A DNA stretch of 64,000 nt from assembly GCA_040387375.1 (NCBI GenBank), contig JAZKDW010000017.1, positions 4,623 to 68,622 of the forward strand. Direction: 5' to 3'. Made by a program: the position numbers and the translations under genes. This document shows positions 51,566 to 60,102 of this stretch, piece by piece. Under the pieces are notes generated by a model that did not search any database, was not told the origin of the DNA, and saw only the letters and a list, made by a program, of their open reading frames with translations. Numbering within the stretch: position 1 is the stretch's first letter; each line of letters opens with the position of its first letter. This DNA comes from JAZKDW01 sp040387375. GTDB taxonomy: Bacteria; Pseudomonadota; Gammaproteobacteria; Burkholderiales; Burkholderiaceae_D.

Positions 51566-52555
51566 ATGACTAAAAGAACGACCTTGCTGTTGCCCGCGAT
51601 CGGGCGCTTTGTTGCAGCCGCGTGTTTCGGCATCATGCCAATGCTAGCATTGGCACAAGCTTATCCATCCAAACCCGTGCGCGTGGTTGTTCCCTATCCC
51701 CCTGGTGGACCAACCGATATCGCTGCGCGCATCGTGGCGCAGAAATTGTCAGAGAATATGCGGCAATCATTTGTCGTCGAAAACAGGCCCGGCGCCACCG
51801 GCATGATTGGTACCGATCTGGTTGCCAAAGCCACGCCTGATGGTTATACGCTGCTCGTCAATGCCTCGGTCCAGGTCATCTATCCGAGTCTGTTTGCAAA
51901 GATGGCGTTCGACCCGATCAAGGATTTTTCGCCGGTGACCGTGCTGGCGCAGGGGCCGCTGGTTCTGCTCGTCAATCCCGATCTGCCGGTGAAATCCGTC
52001 AAGGACCTGGTGGCGCTGGCAAAATCGAAGCCGGGCAAGCTCCAGTTCGGTTCGTCAGGCAACGGCGCGGCGACGCATCTGTCAGCGGAAGCATTCAAGA
52101 TTCTCGCCGGCGTCGACATGCAGCATATTACTTACAAAGGCAGCACCCCAGCACTCACCGACGTCATGGGCGGGCATGTGCAACTGATGTTCGATTCGAT
52201 GTCATCCAGCCTGCCTTTCATCAAGGCAGGCAAGCTGCGTGCGCTCGCCGTCACGACCGCGGTCCGGTCCCCTGCCATGCCCGACCTGCCGACCATTGCT
52301 GAAGCCGGCGTGCCGGGTTATGACCTGAGCACATGGTATGGATTATGGGCGCCGGCGGGCACACCGAAGGACATTGTCAGCAAGTTGTCGACCGAAGTGG
52401 CGAAAATCCTCAAGACACCCGAAGTGCGCGAAAAACTTGCGGCGCTCGGTTCCGAGCCGGTCGGCAACTCGCCGGACGAGTTCGCCACGTTCTCCCGCAT
52501 AGAGCAGGTCAAGTGGGCGAAGGTGGTCAGGGAGTCAGGCGCGAAGTTGGATTGA
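51566..52555 (+). CDS. Bug/TctC-family receptor
   Basis: A 329-aa protein with a signal peptide (FGIMPMLALAQA), YPSKPVRVVVPYPPGG, PTDIAARIVAQKLSE and TPDGYTLLV, the two loops that bind a carboxylate in Bug proteins. It is likely the substrate receptor of the kinase/enolase-like operon, with permeases encoded elsewhere. The start is chosen for GGAGAAAAAG upstream; earlier in-frame ATGs exist at 51521 and 51539. It is convergent with the RpiR gene. Confidence 0.88.
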   Translation: MTKRTTLLLPAIGRFVAAACFGIMPMLALAQAYPSKPVRVVVPYPPGGPTDIAARIVAQKLSENMRQSFVVENRPGATGMIGTDLVAKATPDGYTLLVNASVQVIYPSLFAKMAFDPIKDFSPVTVLAQGPLVLLVNPDLPVKSVKDLVALAKSKPGKLQFGSSGNGAATHLSAEAFKILAGVDMQHITYKGSTPALTDVMGGHVQLMFDSMSSSLPFIKAGKLRALAVTTAVRSPAMPDLPTIAEAGVPGYDLSTWYGLWAPAGTPKDIVSKLSTEVAKILKTPEVREKLAALGSEPVGNSPDEFATFSRIEQVKWAKVVRESGAKLD

Positions 52556-52572
52556 CCGGGCCGATGCCCGGG

Positions 52573-53535
52573 TCAGGAGCGCGCCGGCCTGGTCTTGCTG
52601 TCCTTGCCGCTCCTGACGCGCCGGCGCGCAGGGGTCTTTCCTTCGTCCTGCTCCAGCAACGCCGCCAGTGAAACGGCAATGGTCTGCACCAGTGACATCG
52701 GCGCCGCCAGCGATCGGGAAAAACTGTATTCTTCTTCCGGAATCGTAAACAGTACACTTGCATCCTTGGCCAACGGCGACAGCGGGCTATCCGTGATCGC
52801 AATCATCGGCGTGCCGTTTGCCGCTGCACGCTCGGCAATCGTGAGAACTTCTTTTGCATAGTGACGAAAGGCGATCGCCACGAGGACATCGCGCTTACTC
52901 ATGATGCTGGCGATTTCCGTCGCCAAGCCTCCCCCGGAATCGAGAAGCACGACCCGGCGCCGCAACATGGTCAGCACATAACGCGTGAACAGCGCCAGCG
53001 GTTCGGATCGATGCTGACCGGCGATGTAGATGATTTCCGCTTCCTTGAGACAGCGTGCGCCCTGTTGCAGGCTCTCTTCGGAAATCGTCTCCAACAGCGT
53101 CTGCAAGGCCGCCAGGTCGCGCACCACCTGGTTGCGCAGGAAACCGCGATGACTGCCCTCGAGGTTTTTCTGGAGTTCCGCGTCGAGCGCCTTGATCCGC
53201 TCCTGAAATCCTGGCGCAGCCGTCGCTAGCCGGCCCTGAAAGACAAGCTGTAACGCCTTGAATCCGGAGTAGCGGAAATGTTGTGCGAAGCGGACCAGGA
53301 TAGAGGCATGCACCCCGCATTTAGCGGCGATGGCGCTGGCGGACTCGAGCGCGACGACATTCGGGTTCTGCGTCAGGTAACGGGCCACTTGCTGGAAGCG
53401 TTCTGACAGCCGGGGATAATCCGCGGTGATGACGTTAACGATTCCTTCGTAGGTTTTTTCAGGCCCGCTACGTGACGCGGGTTCCTCGTTGCGAGACGGA
53501 TTGCGCTGACCTGTCACGGTTTTGCCAGCCGCCAT
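52573..53535 (-). CDS. MurR/RpiR-family regulator
   Basis: A 320-aa protein: an N-terminal helix-turn-helix (about 40-100: PRLSERFQQVARYLTQNPNVVALESASAIAAKCGVHASILVRFAQ region) and a C-terminal SIS domain (about 140-290: YIAGQHRSEPLALF, ITDSPLSPLAKDA) that binds a phosphosugar-like effector. The start at 53535 sits one base after the aldolase stop, so the two are co-transcribed. The tail is basic. A phosphorylated ligand would fit a pathway that begins with the APH-type kinase. Confidence 0.83.
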   Translation of the reverse strand: MAAGKTVTGQRNPSRNEEPASRSGPEKTYEGIVNVITADYPRLSERFQQVARYLTQNPNVVALESASAIAAKCGVHASILVRFAQHFRYSGFKALQLVFQGRLATAAPGFQERIKALDAELQKNLEGSHRGFLRNQVVRDLAALQTLLETISEESLQQGARCLKEAEIIYIAGQHRSEPLALFTRYVLTMLRRRVVLLDSGGGLATEIASIMSKRDVLVAIAFRHYAKEVLTIAERAAANGTPMIAITDSPLSPLAKDASVLFTIPEEEYSFSRSLAAPMSLVQTIAVSLAALLEQDEGKTPARRRVRSGKDSKTRPARS

Positions 53536-53536
53536 G

Positions 53537-54358
53537 TCAATAGCTGGCCTGTGGCGCGAGGCTTTCTGTGCGGCTGTCCACGCCATTGGCCAGCCGGCGA
53601 AATTCAGCAACGCTCGCTGCGGCCGCCCCCGCCAGCAACCTGGTATCGCCGGACACCGTGACCATATCGAATCCCCAATCGATTGCCTGCTTCGCATAGT
53701 TCGCCGTACCGCAATGCAAAATCGCCTTGATGCCTGCCCGATGCGCCGCCGCGAGGATGGTCTTGATGGCGCCGACAATTTCGGGTTCGGTCCGATCGAA
53801 GCCCACCGGATAGCGCTTGCCGGTCAAGCCGATCGTGAGGTCGGCAGGTCCGATGTACACGGCATCCAGTCCAGAGGTCGTCACGATCTCCTCGATATTG
53901 TCGACGGCTTCGCGCGTTTCGATCATCGCAATGCTCAGGATCTGGTCCTCCGCTTCGAGAAAATAATGGGCCCCAGCCGAAAAATTGGCGCGTGTAGGTC
54001 CGTAGCTGCGTACACCCAGCGGCGGATAACGCACGCAGGAAACGAATGCTTCGGCTTGCGCACGATTGTTGATCATCGGGCAGATCACGCCATAGGCGCC
54101 GGCATCGAGGATCTTCATGATGAGCGCGGGGTCAAGCCACGGCACCCGGCCCAGCGGCGTAACGGCACTGGCCTGCATCGCCTGGAACATGCTGACGGCG
54201 ACGTGGTAATCGACGACTCCATGCTGTAGGTCGACACAGATCGAGTCATACCCTTGCGCCGCCATGATCTCGGCGGTGAAGGCATTGCCGATCGAGAGCC
54301 AGCCATTCAATACCGGTTTGCCTTGCGACCAGAGTGTCTTGATGTGATTGGGCTTCAT
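53537..54358 (-). CDS. HpcH/HpaI-family aldolase
   Basis: A 273-aa metal-dependent class II aldolase: GNAFTAEIMAAQGYDSICVD, LQHGVVDY (catalytic His), MIETREAVDNIEEI (metal Glu) and GLDAVYIGPADLT (metal Asp). The family cleaves 4-hydroxy-2-oxo acids to pyruvate or oxaloacetate and an aldehyde. It faces the kinase/enolase-like operon and could perform its final C-C cleavage. It is translated with the RpiR gene. Confidence 0.88.
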   Translation of the reverse strand: MKPNHIKTLWSQGKPVLNGWLSIGNAFTAEIMAAQGYDSICVDLQHGVVDYHVAVSMFQAMQASAVTPLGRVPWLDPALIMKILDAGAYGVICPMINNRAQAEAFVSCVRYPPLGVRSYGPTRANFSAGAHYFLEAEDQILSIAMIETREAVDNIEEIVTTSGLDAVYIGPADLTIGLTGKRYPVGFDRTEPEIVGAIKTILAAAHRAGIKAILHCGTANYAKQAIDWGFDMVTVSGDTRLLAGAAAASVAEFRRLANGVDSRTESLAPQASY

Positions 54359-54531
54359 GCTGAATTTTTCCGGGTAAAAGAGGGAGGGATCTGCCGACGG
54401 CCAACTTGATCGGATAGCTTGCCATGTAAGTCATTGCGACAGAAATAGCAATAATACTTGCAAGGATCTAAATCCGCAATAAACATTGCACCAAGGTATT
54501 GGGACTCCCGGGGGTCAGACCGGGACTGGTG

Positions 54532-55440
54532 TCAGATATCCCGGTCCCATTCAGGCGCCGCGCCAAATCGTTCGATCAGATGATCGACAAAGGTGCGCAC
54601 CTTGCTGGACAGGTGGTCCCGGCTTGGATAAATCGCGTAGATGTCCAGTTTTTTGGCTTCATAACCAGGCAGGACAACACGCAGCTTGCCTTCACGAAGC
54701 GCGTCGCCAACAATGAATGTCGGTTGCATGATGATGCCCATGCCCGCAATTGCCGCTTCGCGCAGCAAACCGCCGCTGTTGGATTGCATGGCGCTTTTGA
54801 TCCGGATGGACTGCGGCGTCCCCTGGTGAACGAACTGCCAGACGTCACGTGTCATCAGGTAGCTGTAGTTCAGGCACACATGAGCAGCCAGGTCTTGCGG
54901 CGTCTGCGGTTCGCCGTGTTGATCGATATACGATTGCGCAGCGCACGCAACTACCCGGGCAGTGGCGATCTTCCGCGCAATCAGGCTTGAGTCCTTGATG
55001 CGGCCGATACGGATGACAAGGTCGTACCCGTCCTCCACCAGATCCACCATTCTGTCCGACAGCGCGATGTCCAGGCTCACCTTGGGAAACCGCTGTGAAT
55101 ATTCCAGCAAAAATCGTCCCAGATAGTTGACCGCAAACGATACCGGCGCGCTGACACGCAGCGTGCCAGTCGGATTTTGTGTGCTGGTACTGGCAACAAG
55201 CGCTGCCTCGTCCACATCATGCAGCACCTGCCTGCAGCGCTCCAGGTAAGTGACGCCCGTCTCGGTCAGGCTCAGGCGGCGCGTACTGCGATTGAACAGG
55301 CGTGCCTGGAGATGCGTTTCAAGATCCGCCACATGACGCGTGACGGACGGATTGGACATGTCGAGTGCGCGTGCGGCGCCTGCAAAGCTGCCGAACTCCG
55401 CCACTTTGGCAAACACCGTCATTGATTGAAACAGGTCCAT
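54532..55440 (-). CDS. LysR-family regulator
   Basis: A 302-aa protein: winged helix MDLFQSMTVFAKVAEFGSFAG, SNPSVTRHVADLETHLQ, then the effector domain of the CrgA/DntR-like group (PVSFAVNYLGRFLLEYSQRFP). The target is unknown. A dyad (TATTCC...GGAATA) lies just upstream at 55489-55507 and the DUF4148 gene is divergent. Confidence 0.87.
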   Translation of the reverse strand: MDLFQSMTVFAKVAEFGSFAGAARALDMSNPSVTRHVADLETHLQARLFNRSTRRLSLTETGVTYLERCRQVLHDVDEAALVASTSTQNPTGTLRVSAPVSFAVNYLGRFLLEYSQRFPKVSLDIALSDRMVDLVEDGYDLVIRIGRIKDSSLIARKIATARVVACAAQSYIDQHGEPQTPQDLAAHVCLNYSYLMTRDVWQFVHQGTPQSIRIKSAMQSNSGGLLREAAIAGMGIIMQPTFIVGDALREGKLRVVLPGYEAKKLDIYAIYPSRDHLSSKVRTFVDHLIERFGAAPEWDRDI

Positions 55441-55488
55441 GCGCGCGCCACTTTTTAAAAAGGCCGGTTATTGATCAGGCCGCCTGAT

Positions 55489-55507
55489 TATTCCATAAAC
55501 CGGAATA
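55489..55507. promoter_or_regulatory. LysR-type dyad
   Basis: TATTCC-ATAAACC-GGAATA (55489-55494 and 55502-55507), 7-base spacer, about 50 bases upstream of the LysR start. Position and symmetry fit a LysR recognition site for autoregulation. Confidence 0.45.
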
Positions 55508-55671
55508 GTCTATTGCCGCTGCCCCTATTTTTCACGCGATGAACCCTATGTAGACTCTGCTTCATCGATGAGCACACAACGAACTCACCGAGGCAGGACC
55601 CGACGGGCAGCATGTTTGCCTTGACCGCCGAGCCCGGAAGCTAACCCCCCACAATTTTTTGGAGAATTAAA

Positions 55672-55959
55672 ATGAAAACATCAAAATCAATCGCCGCTGT
55701 TGTCCTGTTTGCCGCTGCCGGCGTCACGTTCGCCCAGGAGCGATTTGTCGCACCGGATGCCGGTTTCGTGTCGACCCTGACCCGTGCTGAAGTCGTTGCG
55801 GAAATCAATCCCGCATTCGTCCATGGCGAACAGAATTACATCGAGACCGTCGCTGCAGGCACCCGCACCCGCGCAGAAGTCCGTTCAGAAGCAGTTGCTG
55901 CCAACAAGGATTCCCGCAAAGTCGCTTCCGGCGTTTTCTACGGCCTCGGCGCAGTGTAA
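55672..55959 (+). CDS. DUF4148-family exported protein
   Basis: A 95-aa protein: signal peptide (cleavage near TFA), then TRAEVVAEINPAF and TRTRAEVRSEAVAAN, the DUF4148 pattern common in Burkholderiales. The function is unknown. TTGGAGAATTAAAATG gives a good ribosome binding site, and a strong terminator follows at 56001-56033, so it is a single-gene unit. Confidence 0.8.
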   Translation: MKTSKSIAAVVLFAAAGVTFAQERFVAPDAGFVSTLTRAEVVAEINPAFVHGEQNYIETVAAGTRTRAEVRSEAVAANKDSRKVASGVFYGLGAV

Positions 55960-56000
55960 TCAGAAAGTCGGAATCCTGCTAATTCGCGTAGCATTAAATG

Positions 56001-56033
56001 AAAAAAGGACGAGCATGTTGCTCGTCCTTTTTT
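56001..56033 (+). terminator. Intrinsic terminator after DUF4148 gene
   Basis: AAAAAAGGACGAGCA-TGT-TGCTCGTCC plus seven T: a 10-bp core stem flanked by A and T tracts. The symmetry means it can also work on the minus strand for the DUF2783/monooxygenase operon end. Confidence 0.92.
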
Positions 56034-56064
56034 CATCGTGCGCCCGGCATCGGCTTGATGAAAT

Positions 56065-56256
56065 TTACAAATCCCTGGCCGCGTCGTCAATCAGGGCCGG
56101 CAAGGCTTCCTTCGATACTGCCTCCCTGGCCAGCAGCAGGGCCAGTTTCACCAGAAAAATCTGCGCCTTCCCGGGTTCGACGGCATCAATGGCGAGCGCG
56201 AGATGGTCGTAGAAATTTTCAAGCTCGGGAATGGTAATGACGGATGTGGCTGACAT
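56065..56256 (-). CDS. DUF2783-family small protein
   Basis: A 63-aa protein, ITIPELENFYDHLALAIDAV..., matching the DUF2783 proteins encoded next to FAD-dependent aromatic monooxygenases. The start is at ATG 56256, with GGGGAA upstream; the gene follows the monooxygenase after a 2-base gap. It is probably an accessory subunit or stabiliser; the function is not established. Confidence 0.78.
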   Translation of the reverse strand: MSATSVITIPELENFYDHLALAIDAVEPGKAQIFLVKLALLLAREAVSKEALPALIDDAARDL

Positions 56257-56258
56257 GG

Positions 56259-57968
56259 CTAGTTCCCCTTGACTTGTAAAACCTGTTGAAAGGCCTGGCG
56301 CAACTGGCCGGCGTCGGGCTTGATCCAGCGCGCGCATACATGCTGGTCCGGCCTCAGCAGGCAAACCCCTGTGCTGTGCTCGACACCATACTTCTGATGA
56401 ATATGCCCGCTGCTGTCATCGATCAGAATGGCGCGGCTGTCGCTCGGCAACGATTCCGGCGCACGGGAAAACACCACCACGCCGACCGTTATGCCGCTGG
56501 CGGCAACGGCGTCGATTTCGTCAGCAAGATCCTGCGGCAGTCCGCCTGATTCGCAAAAATAAAAGAGTTGGAAAGACAGGTCGAGATGGTCGAATAAATA
56601 ATCGTTTTCACCGAGCCTGATGTTGCGCGCCGTTGCGCCCTTTGCCGGTCCGGCGCTGAAAAGCGCGCTGTCATCGCTTGCGGCATTGAGAATCGAGTCT
56701 GTGTACTCATGCGGCCGGGAGGTGCGCCAGTTCAGCAAAGGCCGCACAAATTCATGAGTCAGCGCAAGCGACAGCGTCGCATCGCGCAGCAGCCGGAAGC
56801 CAGCGGTCGGCGGTGTCATGAAGCGGGTGCTCTTGCTTGCTTCATCAATGATTTCGCGTGCCGCAGCGACCCGCTCATCACTGTAGGAATCGAGCAGCGC
56901 CATGCCGGCTTTCCCCTGTATCACCAGCGCCAGCTTCCACGCAATATTTTGCGCATCCTGCCAGCCGGTATTGAGGCCTCGCACACCGAAAATAGGCAGC
57001 ATGTGGGCGGCATCGCCGGCAAACAGCACACGACCGTGCCGATACTCCGGCAGCGTCATGGCACGGGCCGAGTAGATCGAGGCCCAGTCCATTTCCCATT
57101 TCATATTGTCATACCCCATCAGCGCCAGCTGCTCGTTGACCCGGGTCGCGATGCGTTCCGGCGCCAGCGCTTCTTCCGGCGATTCGCCGGGCGGCAGATG
57201 ATAGTCAAAACGCCATATGCCATACGGCTCGCGATGCAAGAGGATGGTATTGCCGGGATTCCAGGCGGGATCAAAAAATGCCAGACGTTCGGTCGGCAGG
57301 CCAAGGTCGACCCGGATATCGGCAATCACAAATCGCCCTTCGTAGGAATCGCCTTCCATCCGCAACTTCATGCTTTGCCGGACAGCCGACTTTGCGCCGT
57401 CCGTCGCAATGACCCAATCGGCGTCCATCCGGTATTCACCAACCGGCGTGTCCAGTGTCAGCGTGGCCTTGTCAGCGGTCTGCTCCATTGCCACGAATCG
57501 GGTGCCCCAGCGCAGTTCGATCAGTGGCTCCTGTCCGATCAATTCGACCAGCTGGCCTTCGACGATCTGCTGCTGCAGGTTGATCAACGGGTAGAACCTG
57601 TCATCCTCGTCGTGCGGCACGTCCAGCCGGAACACCCTCTGGCCCCGATAGAGGGAATTCCCGTAGCGCCAACGCAAGCCGTCCTTTTCTATCTGTTCCG
57701 AGGCCCCGACCTGCTGCAGGATTTCCATCGAGCGTCGGGTAAACGCCACTGCCCTGCTGCCTTCCGACACCTGCTGGTCCGCCGTAACGACAACACAGCG
57801 GATGCCGGCCCTGGCCAGGTTGAGCGCAGTGACCAGGCCGACCGGTCCGCCGCCGACAATCACGACCTGCTGATGTGTGACCTGCTCAAGATCGGGCGGG
57901 GCAACAAAGGGATAAACCTGATACTTGTAATAGAGGGATTTTCTGGTGCCGAGGTCTGCCTGATGCAT
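56259..57968 (-). CDS. FAD-dependent aromatic monooxygenase (MhpA-like)
   Basis: A 569-aa protein: FAD motif VVIVGGGPVGLVTALNLARAG (about 33-53), the DG motif ATDGAKSAVRQ, and the second FAD motif GRVLFAGDAAHMLPIFGVRGLN. A C-terminal thioredoxin-like region (about 430-569) is typical of phenol/3-HPP/resorcinol-type hydroxylases. It adds a hydroxyl group to an aromatic acid using NAD(P)H and O2. The start at 57968 is chosen for AAGGAA; the frame runs to 58022. The exact substrate is unknown; the downstream fumarylacetoacetase suggests a gentisate/homogentisate-like route. Confidence 0.85.
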   Translation of the reverse strand: MHQADLGTRKSLYYKYQVYPFVAPPDLEQVTHQQVVIVGGGPVGLVTALNLARAGIRCVVVTADQQVSEGSRAVAFTRRSMEILQQVGASEQIEKDGLRWRYGNSLYRGQRVFRLDVPHDEDDRFYPLINLQQQIVEGQLVELIGQEPLIELRWGTRFVAMEQTADKATLTLDTPVGEYRMDADWVIATDGAKSAVRQSMKLRMEGDSYEGRFVIADIRVDLGLPTERLAFFDPAWNPGNTILLHREPYGIWRFDYHLPPGESPEEALAPERIATRVNEQLALMGYDNMKWEMDWASIYSARAMTLPEYRHGRVLFAGDAAHMLPIFGVRGLNTGWQDAQNIAWKLALVIQGKAGMALLDSYSDERVAAAREIIDEASKSTRFMTPPTAGFRLLRDATLSLALTHEFVRPLLNWRTSRPHEYTDSILNAASDDSALFSAGPAKGATARNIRLGENDYLFDHLDLSFQLFYFCESGGLPQDLADEIDAVAASGITVGVVVFSRAPESLPSDSRAILIDDSSGHIHQKYGVEHSTGVCLLRPDQHVCARWIKPDAGQLRQAFQQVLQVKGN

Positions 57969-58084
57969 ATATTCCTTGAGTCTACATCGACAAGACTTGC
58001 GACAGCACAGGTGCAATCGCAAGTCGTGTCCGGATCTTCAATATGCTCATCGGCGGCAAAGCTGCTGCCGCCGATGACACATGT

Positions 58085-59065
58085 TTACTCGATGCTGATG
58101 TTTCCATCCTTGATCGTTTTTGCCCACTTCGCCGTCTCCGACTTCATGTACGCAGCCATTTCCTCGGGTGTGCTCGGAATCAAATCAACCGACATCTCGT
58201 CCATCTTCTTCTTGATTTCCGGGTCAGCCACGCTCGCTGCATAAGCTGCATTCAGTCTGGCGATGATCGGTTGTGGTGTACCGCGCGGCACCGACAATCC
58301 CTGCCAGGCCCAGGCTTCAAATCCCGGAAGACGGGATTCGGCGATCGGCGGAACATTCGGAAGCGATGCCAGACGTTTCGGGCCGGCCACGCCGAGCACC
58401 TTGATTTTTCCGGACTTGATCTGCTGAGAGACCGTTACCAAGTCGAGAAACATGCTCGGTATGTGTCCCGCCAGCAGGTCTTGCACTGCCGGGCCATTAC
58501 CCTTGTATGGCACATGGGTCAGCTTGATTTTTGCCTGCTGGGCAAACAGCTCCATCGCCAGATGATGCGGGCTGCCCTGGCCTGGCGAGGCGTAATTCAT
58601 CTGGCCCGGCTTCGAGGCCGCCAGCTTGATGTAGTCCTGCACCGAGTTCACCGGCACCGCAGGATTGACGACCAGCGTCAGCGCAAATCGTGCCGTGAGT
58701 GTCACCGGCGCCAGATCTTTCACAGGGTCATAGGGAAGTTTTTTTTACAGGCTCGGATTGACGCTATAGGTGCCAGTGTCGCCCAGCAGAACCGTATAGC
58801 CATCCGGGGCGGAACGGGCAACCGCCTCGGCGCCGATGATGGTGCCGGCGCCCGGCCTGTTTTCAACAATGACCTGCTGGCCAAGCTCTTTTGACATGCG
58901 CAAGGCAACGATGCGCGCAAATGCGTCGGTGCCGCCGCCGGGCGCATAGGGCACCACGAGCTTGACGATCTTGTCGGGATATTGCTGGGCTTGTACAGCG
59001 CCAATCGTGGCGCCGCACAGCAGCAGCGCTGACGCGGTCAGGCCGAGCGTCTTTAAAATCTTCAT
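58085..59065 (-). pseudogene. Bug/TctC receptor gene with one in-frame stop
   Basis: The reading frame is a 326-codon Bug receptor (signal peptide MKILKTLGLTASALLLCG..., YPDKIVKLVVPYAPGGGTDA, PDGYTVLLGD) interrupted by TAA at 58745-58747. The frame resumes immediately (AAA AAA CTT CCC TAT GAC CCT) as KKLPYDPVKDLAPVTL, which is exactly what follows a Tyr in family members (NPSLYKKLPYDPVKD). One C-to-A or T-to-A change in a Tyr codon creates the stop and lengthens an A8 tract. It is probably a recent nonsense mutation or a base-call error; the frame is unchanged. Confidence 0.85.
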
Positions 59066-59140
59066 GAATCGTCTCCGTTTGTTGGCGTTGAATATGTGAG
59101 GAAAACCGGTAGCTTGTAACTCCGAAAGTGCATTTTTTCT

Positions 59141-59158
59141 TGGAAAGCACATTTTCCA
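59141..59158. promoter_or_regulatory. IclR-like operator
   Basis: TGGAAA-GCACAT-TTTCCA, perfect 6-bp arms matching the half-sites of the IclR consensus (TGGAAA...TTTCCA) with a wider centre. It lies between the Bug pseudogene and the divergent IclR gene. Confidence 0.55.
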
Positions 59159-59242
59159 GAATACTAGATTTATTTTACGAAAGTGTCAAATATTAATACT
59201 TTGGTTTTATTATTTGGCAATTTCAGTGCATTGTTGCGAAAA

Positions 59243-59256
59243 AATTCTATAGAATT
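59243..59256. promoter_or_regulatory. 14-bp perfect palindrome before iclR-type gene
   Basis: AATTCTATAGAATT, ending 34 bases upstream of the IclR-family ATG at 59290, in AT-rich DNA. It could be a second IclR-type operator for autoregulation. Confidence 0.45.
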
Positions 59257-59289
59257 GATTTATGTTGAGTAACCAGTCAATCATAAAAA

Positions 59290-60039
59290 ATGTCTCAGCA
59301 AATCAAACTCATCAAGACGCTCGATTTATTCTCCGAGGATAGGCCGACGCTAAGCGCCGAGGAGATTGCCGACCTGCTGGACGTATCGCGGCCGACAGGA
59401 TTCCGCTACGTCCGGCAGCTGTGCGAGATCGGCCTGCTGACCAAGCTGTCGGGCCGTTATGCGCTGGGTCCGAAAATCATCGAACTCGATTACCGGATCC
59501 GCCGCTCGGAACCGATCCTGCTGGCCAGCCGCGAGCGCATGAAAGAGCTAGCCAAACGTACGGCCACCACCATCGTTCTTTGCAGCCTGTACGGCGATGA
59601 CGTGATTAATGTGCACCACGAAGCTGTTGACGATCCGCCTGCGCTGAGCCTGGAGCGAGGGCGGCTCATGCCGCGCTTCAGTGGCTCGGCATCAACCATC
59701 ATCCTGGCCAATCTTCCGGTCCGGCGGCTGAGGCGGCTTTATGAGGAAAGCAAGGATAAGAAGGAAGTGCTGGCGATCGCGAAAGATTGGCCAGGCTTCT
59801 CAAAATACTATCGGGAGATCGCCAGATTGGGTTACTACATCTCGCGCGGCAGGATCGATGCCGGCGTAACAGGCATCTCTGCGCCGATTTTTAATGACCT
59901 GCGGCTGGTCGTTGGCTCCCTTGTGATTGCCTACAAGAGTGAGCGCAGCGAGCTTATCAACGAACAGGGCTATGCGGAAATGGCGTGCAAATATGCCGCC
60001 GACATCACGCGCAGCATCAGCGGCCTGGCCAAGGCGTGA
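59290..60039 (+). CDS. IclR-family regulator
   Basis: A 249-aa protein: N-terminal winged helix (LSAEEIADLLDVSRPTGFRYVRQL) and C-terminal effector domain (about 75-245: ERMKELAKRTATTIVLCSL, GYYISRGRIDAGVTGISAPI). Such regulators commonly control aromatic-acid catabolism. The flanking genes (FAD hydroxylase, Bug receptor, fumarylacetoacetase) are the likely regulon. Two palindromes lie upstream. Confidence 0.87.
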   Translation: MSQQIKLIKTLDLFSEDRPTLSAEEIADLLDVSRPTGFRYVRQLCEIGLLTKLSGRYALGPKIIELDYRIRRSEPILLASRERMKELAKRTATTIVLCSLYGDDVINVHHEAVDDPPALSLERGRLMPRFSGSASTIILANLPVRRLRRLYEESKDKKEVLAIAKDWPGFSKYYREIARLGYYISRGRIDAGVTGISAPIFNDLRLVVGSLVIAYKSERSELINEQGYAEMACKYAADITRSISGLAKA

Positions 60040-60102
60040 ACAACATCCGCATGCCGGGCTGAAATGCATTTTTATAACGCGCGACAGCGCAGGGAGATTT
60101 GT

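Noticed and set aside
58723..58747. Programmed frameshift at the A8 tract in the Bug receptor gene
   Set aside because: The downstream coding sequence is in the same frame as the upstream part, so a slip of one base would not restore it; a nonsense substitution explains the data.
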